39,691 nucleotides of DNA from Candidatus Bathyarchaeota archaeon. Lineage in GTDB: Archaea; Thermoproteota; Bathyarchaeia; Bathyarchaeales; DTEX01. Below are positions 39,633 to 39,691 of the stretch, piece by piece (the stretch's first letter is position 1; each line of letters begins with the position of its first letter). Below the pieces are notes generated by a model. It had not been told where the DNA came from, made no database searches, and saw only the letters and a program-made list of their open reading frames with translations. The DNA is taken from contig JAGTRI010000012.1 in assembly GCA_018397065.1 (NCBI GenBank), positions 1 to 39,691 on the forward strand, given 5' to 3'. The position numbers and the translations under genes are program-made.

Positions 39633-39691
39633 TTAAACAAATGTTGGGTAGTAGGGTGTTTTTCGGGGACGAAGGGGGCGAGAATGTTGAA

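Noticed and set aside
39684-39691. Start of a further plus-strand gene (ATG after GGGGGCG) at the right edge
   Set aside because: Only eight bases remain in the window, too few to support a gene.

Overview
The window looks like a chromosomal segment from an AT-rich archaeon. I infer a member of the Thermoproteota, perhaps Bathyarchaeia-like, but no rRNA is present to prove it. The evidence is archaeal TATA boxes about 25 bases before starts, frequent TTG and GTG starts, GGAGG or GGTGA ribosome binding sites in operons, a mre11-rad50 pair, an adenosine-specific kinase and a class III (archaeal type IV) pilin relic.

Bases 1-11000 are an accessory, heavily decayed zone. It holds a partial membrane-anchored protein at the left edge and a HEPN/nucleotidyltransferase toxin-antitoxin pair. 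It also has fragments of a TOPRIM-like protein and a zinc-ribbon protein, two degenerate CRISPR-like repeats, and a large single-chain restriction-methylase (type IIG-like). An unrecognised gene is broken by several lesions, and there are small ribbon-helix-helix (RHH) regulators and an aldo/keto reductase. The zone ends at the 3' end of a tRNA-Leu-like gene (10792-10819) next to the C-terminal stub of an archaeal integrase, which fits an old integration site.

Bases 11200-25700 are mostly conserved chromosome: an unrecognised beta-rich protein, mre11-rad50-DUF72 on the plus strand, and argG-argH-carA-carB on the minus strand. The last group makes carbamoyl phosphate and turns citrulline into arginine. 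It faces an ACT-like protein gene across a short operator-like intergenic region. A xylose-isomerase-like TIM barrel gene follows.

Bases 25800-39691 are membrane and transport functions: a membrane-anchored coiled coil, a GC-rich foldable block, a pilin pseudogene, an operon of adenosine-specific kinase plus ABC-2 exporter, MntP, an asymmetric heterodimeric ABC exporter, and a MacB-like exporter operon headed by a PadR repressor with an inverted-repeat operator. A GNAT gene cut by an in-frame TGA, a HAD hydrolase, another RHH protein and a rubredoxin close the window.

Several features are not obvious from long ORFs: three RHH genes (two under 60 codons, one with a corrected start), at least six gene remnants, the tRNA fragment, and paired repeats that look like operators.
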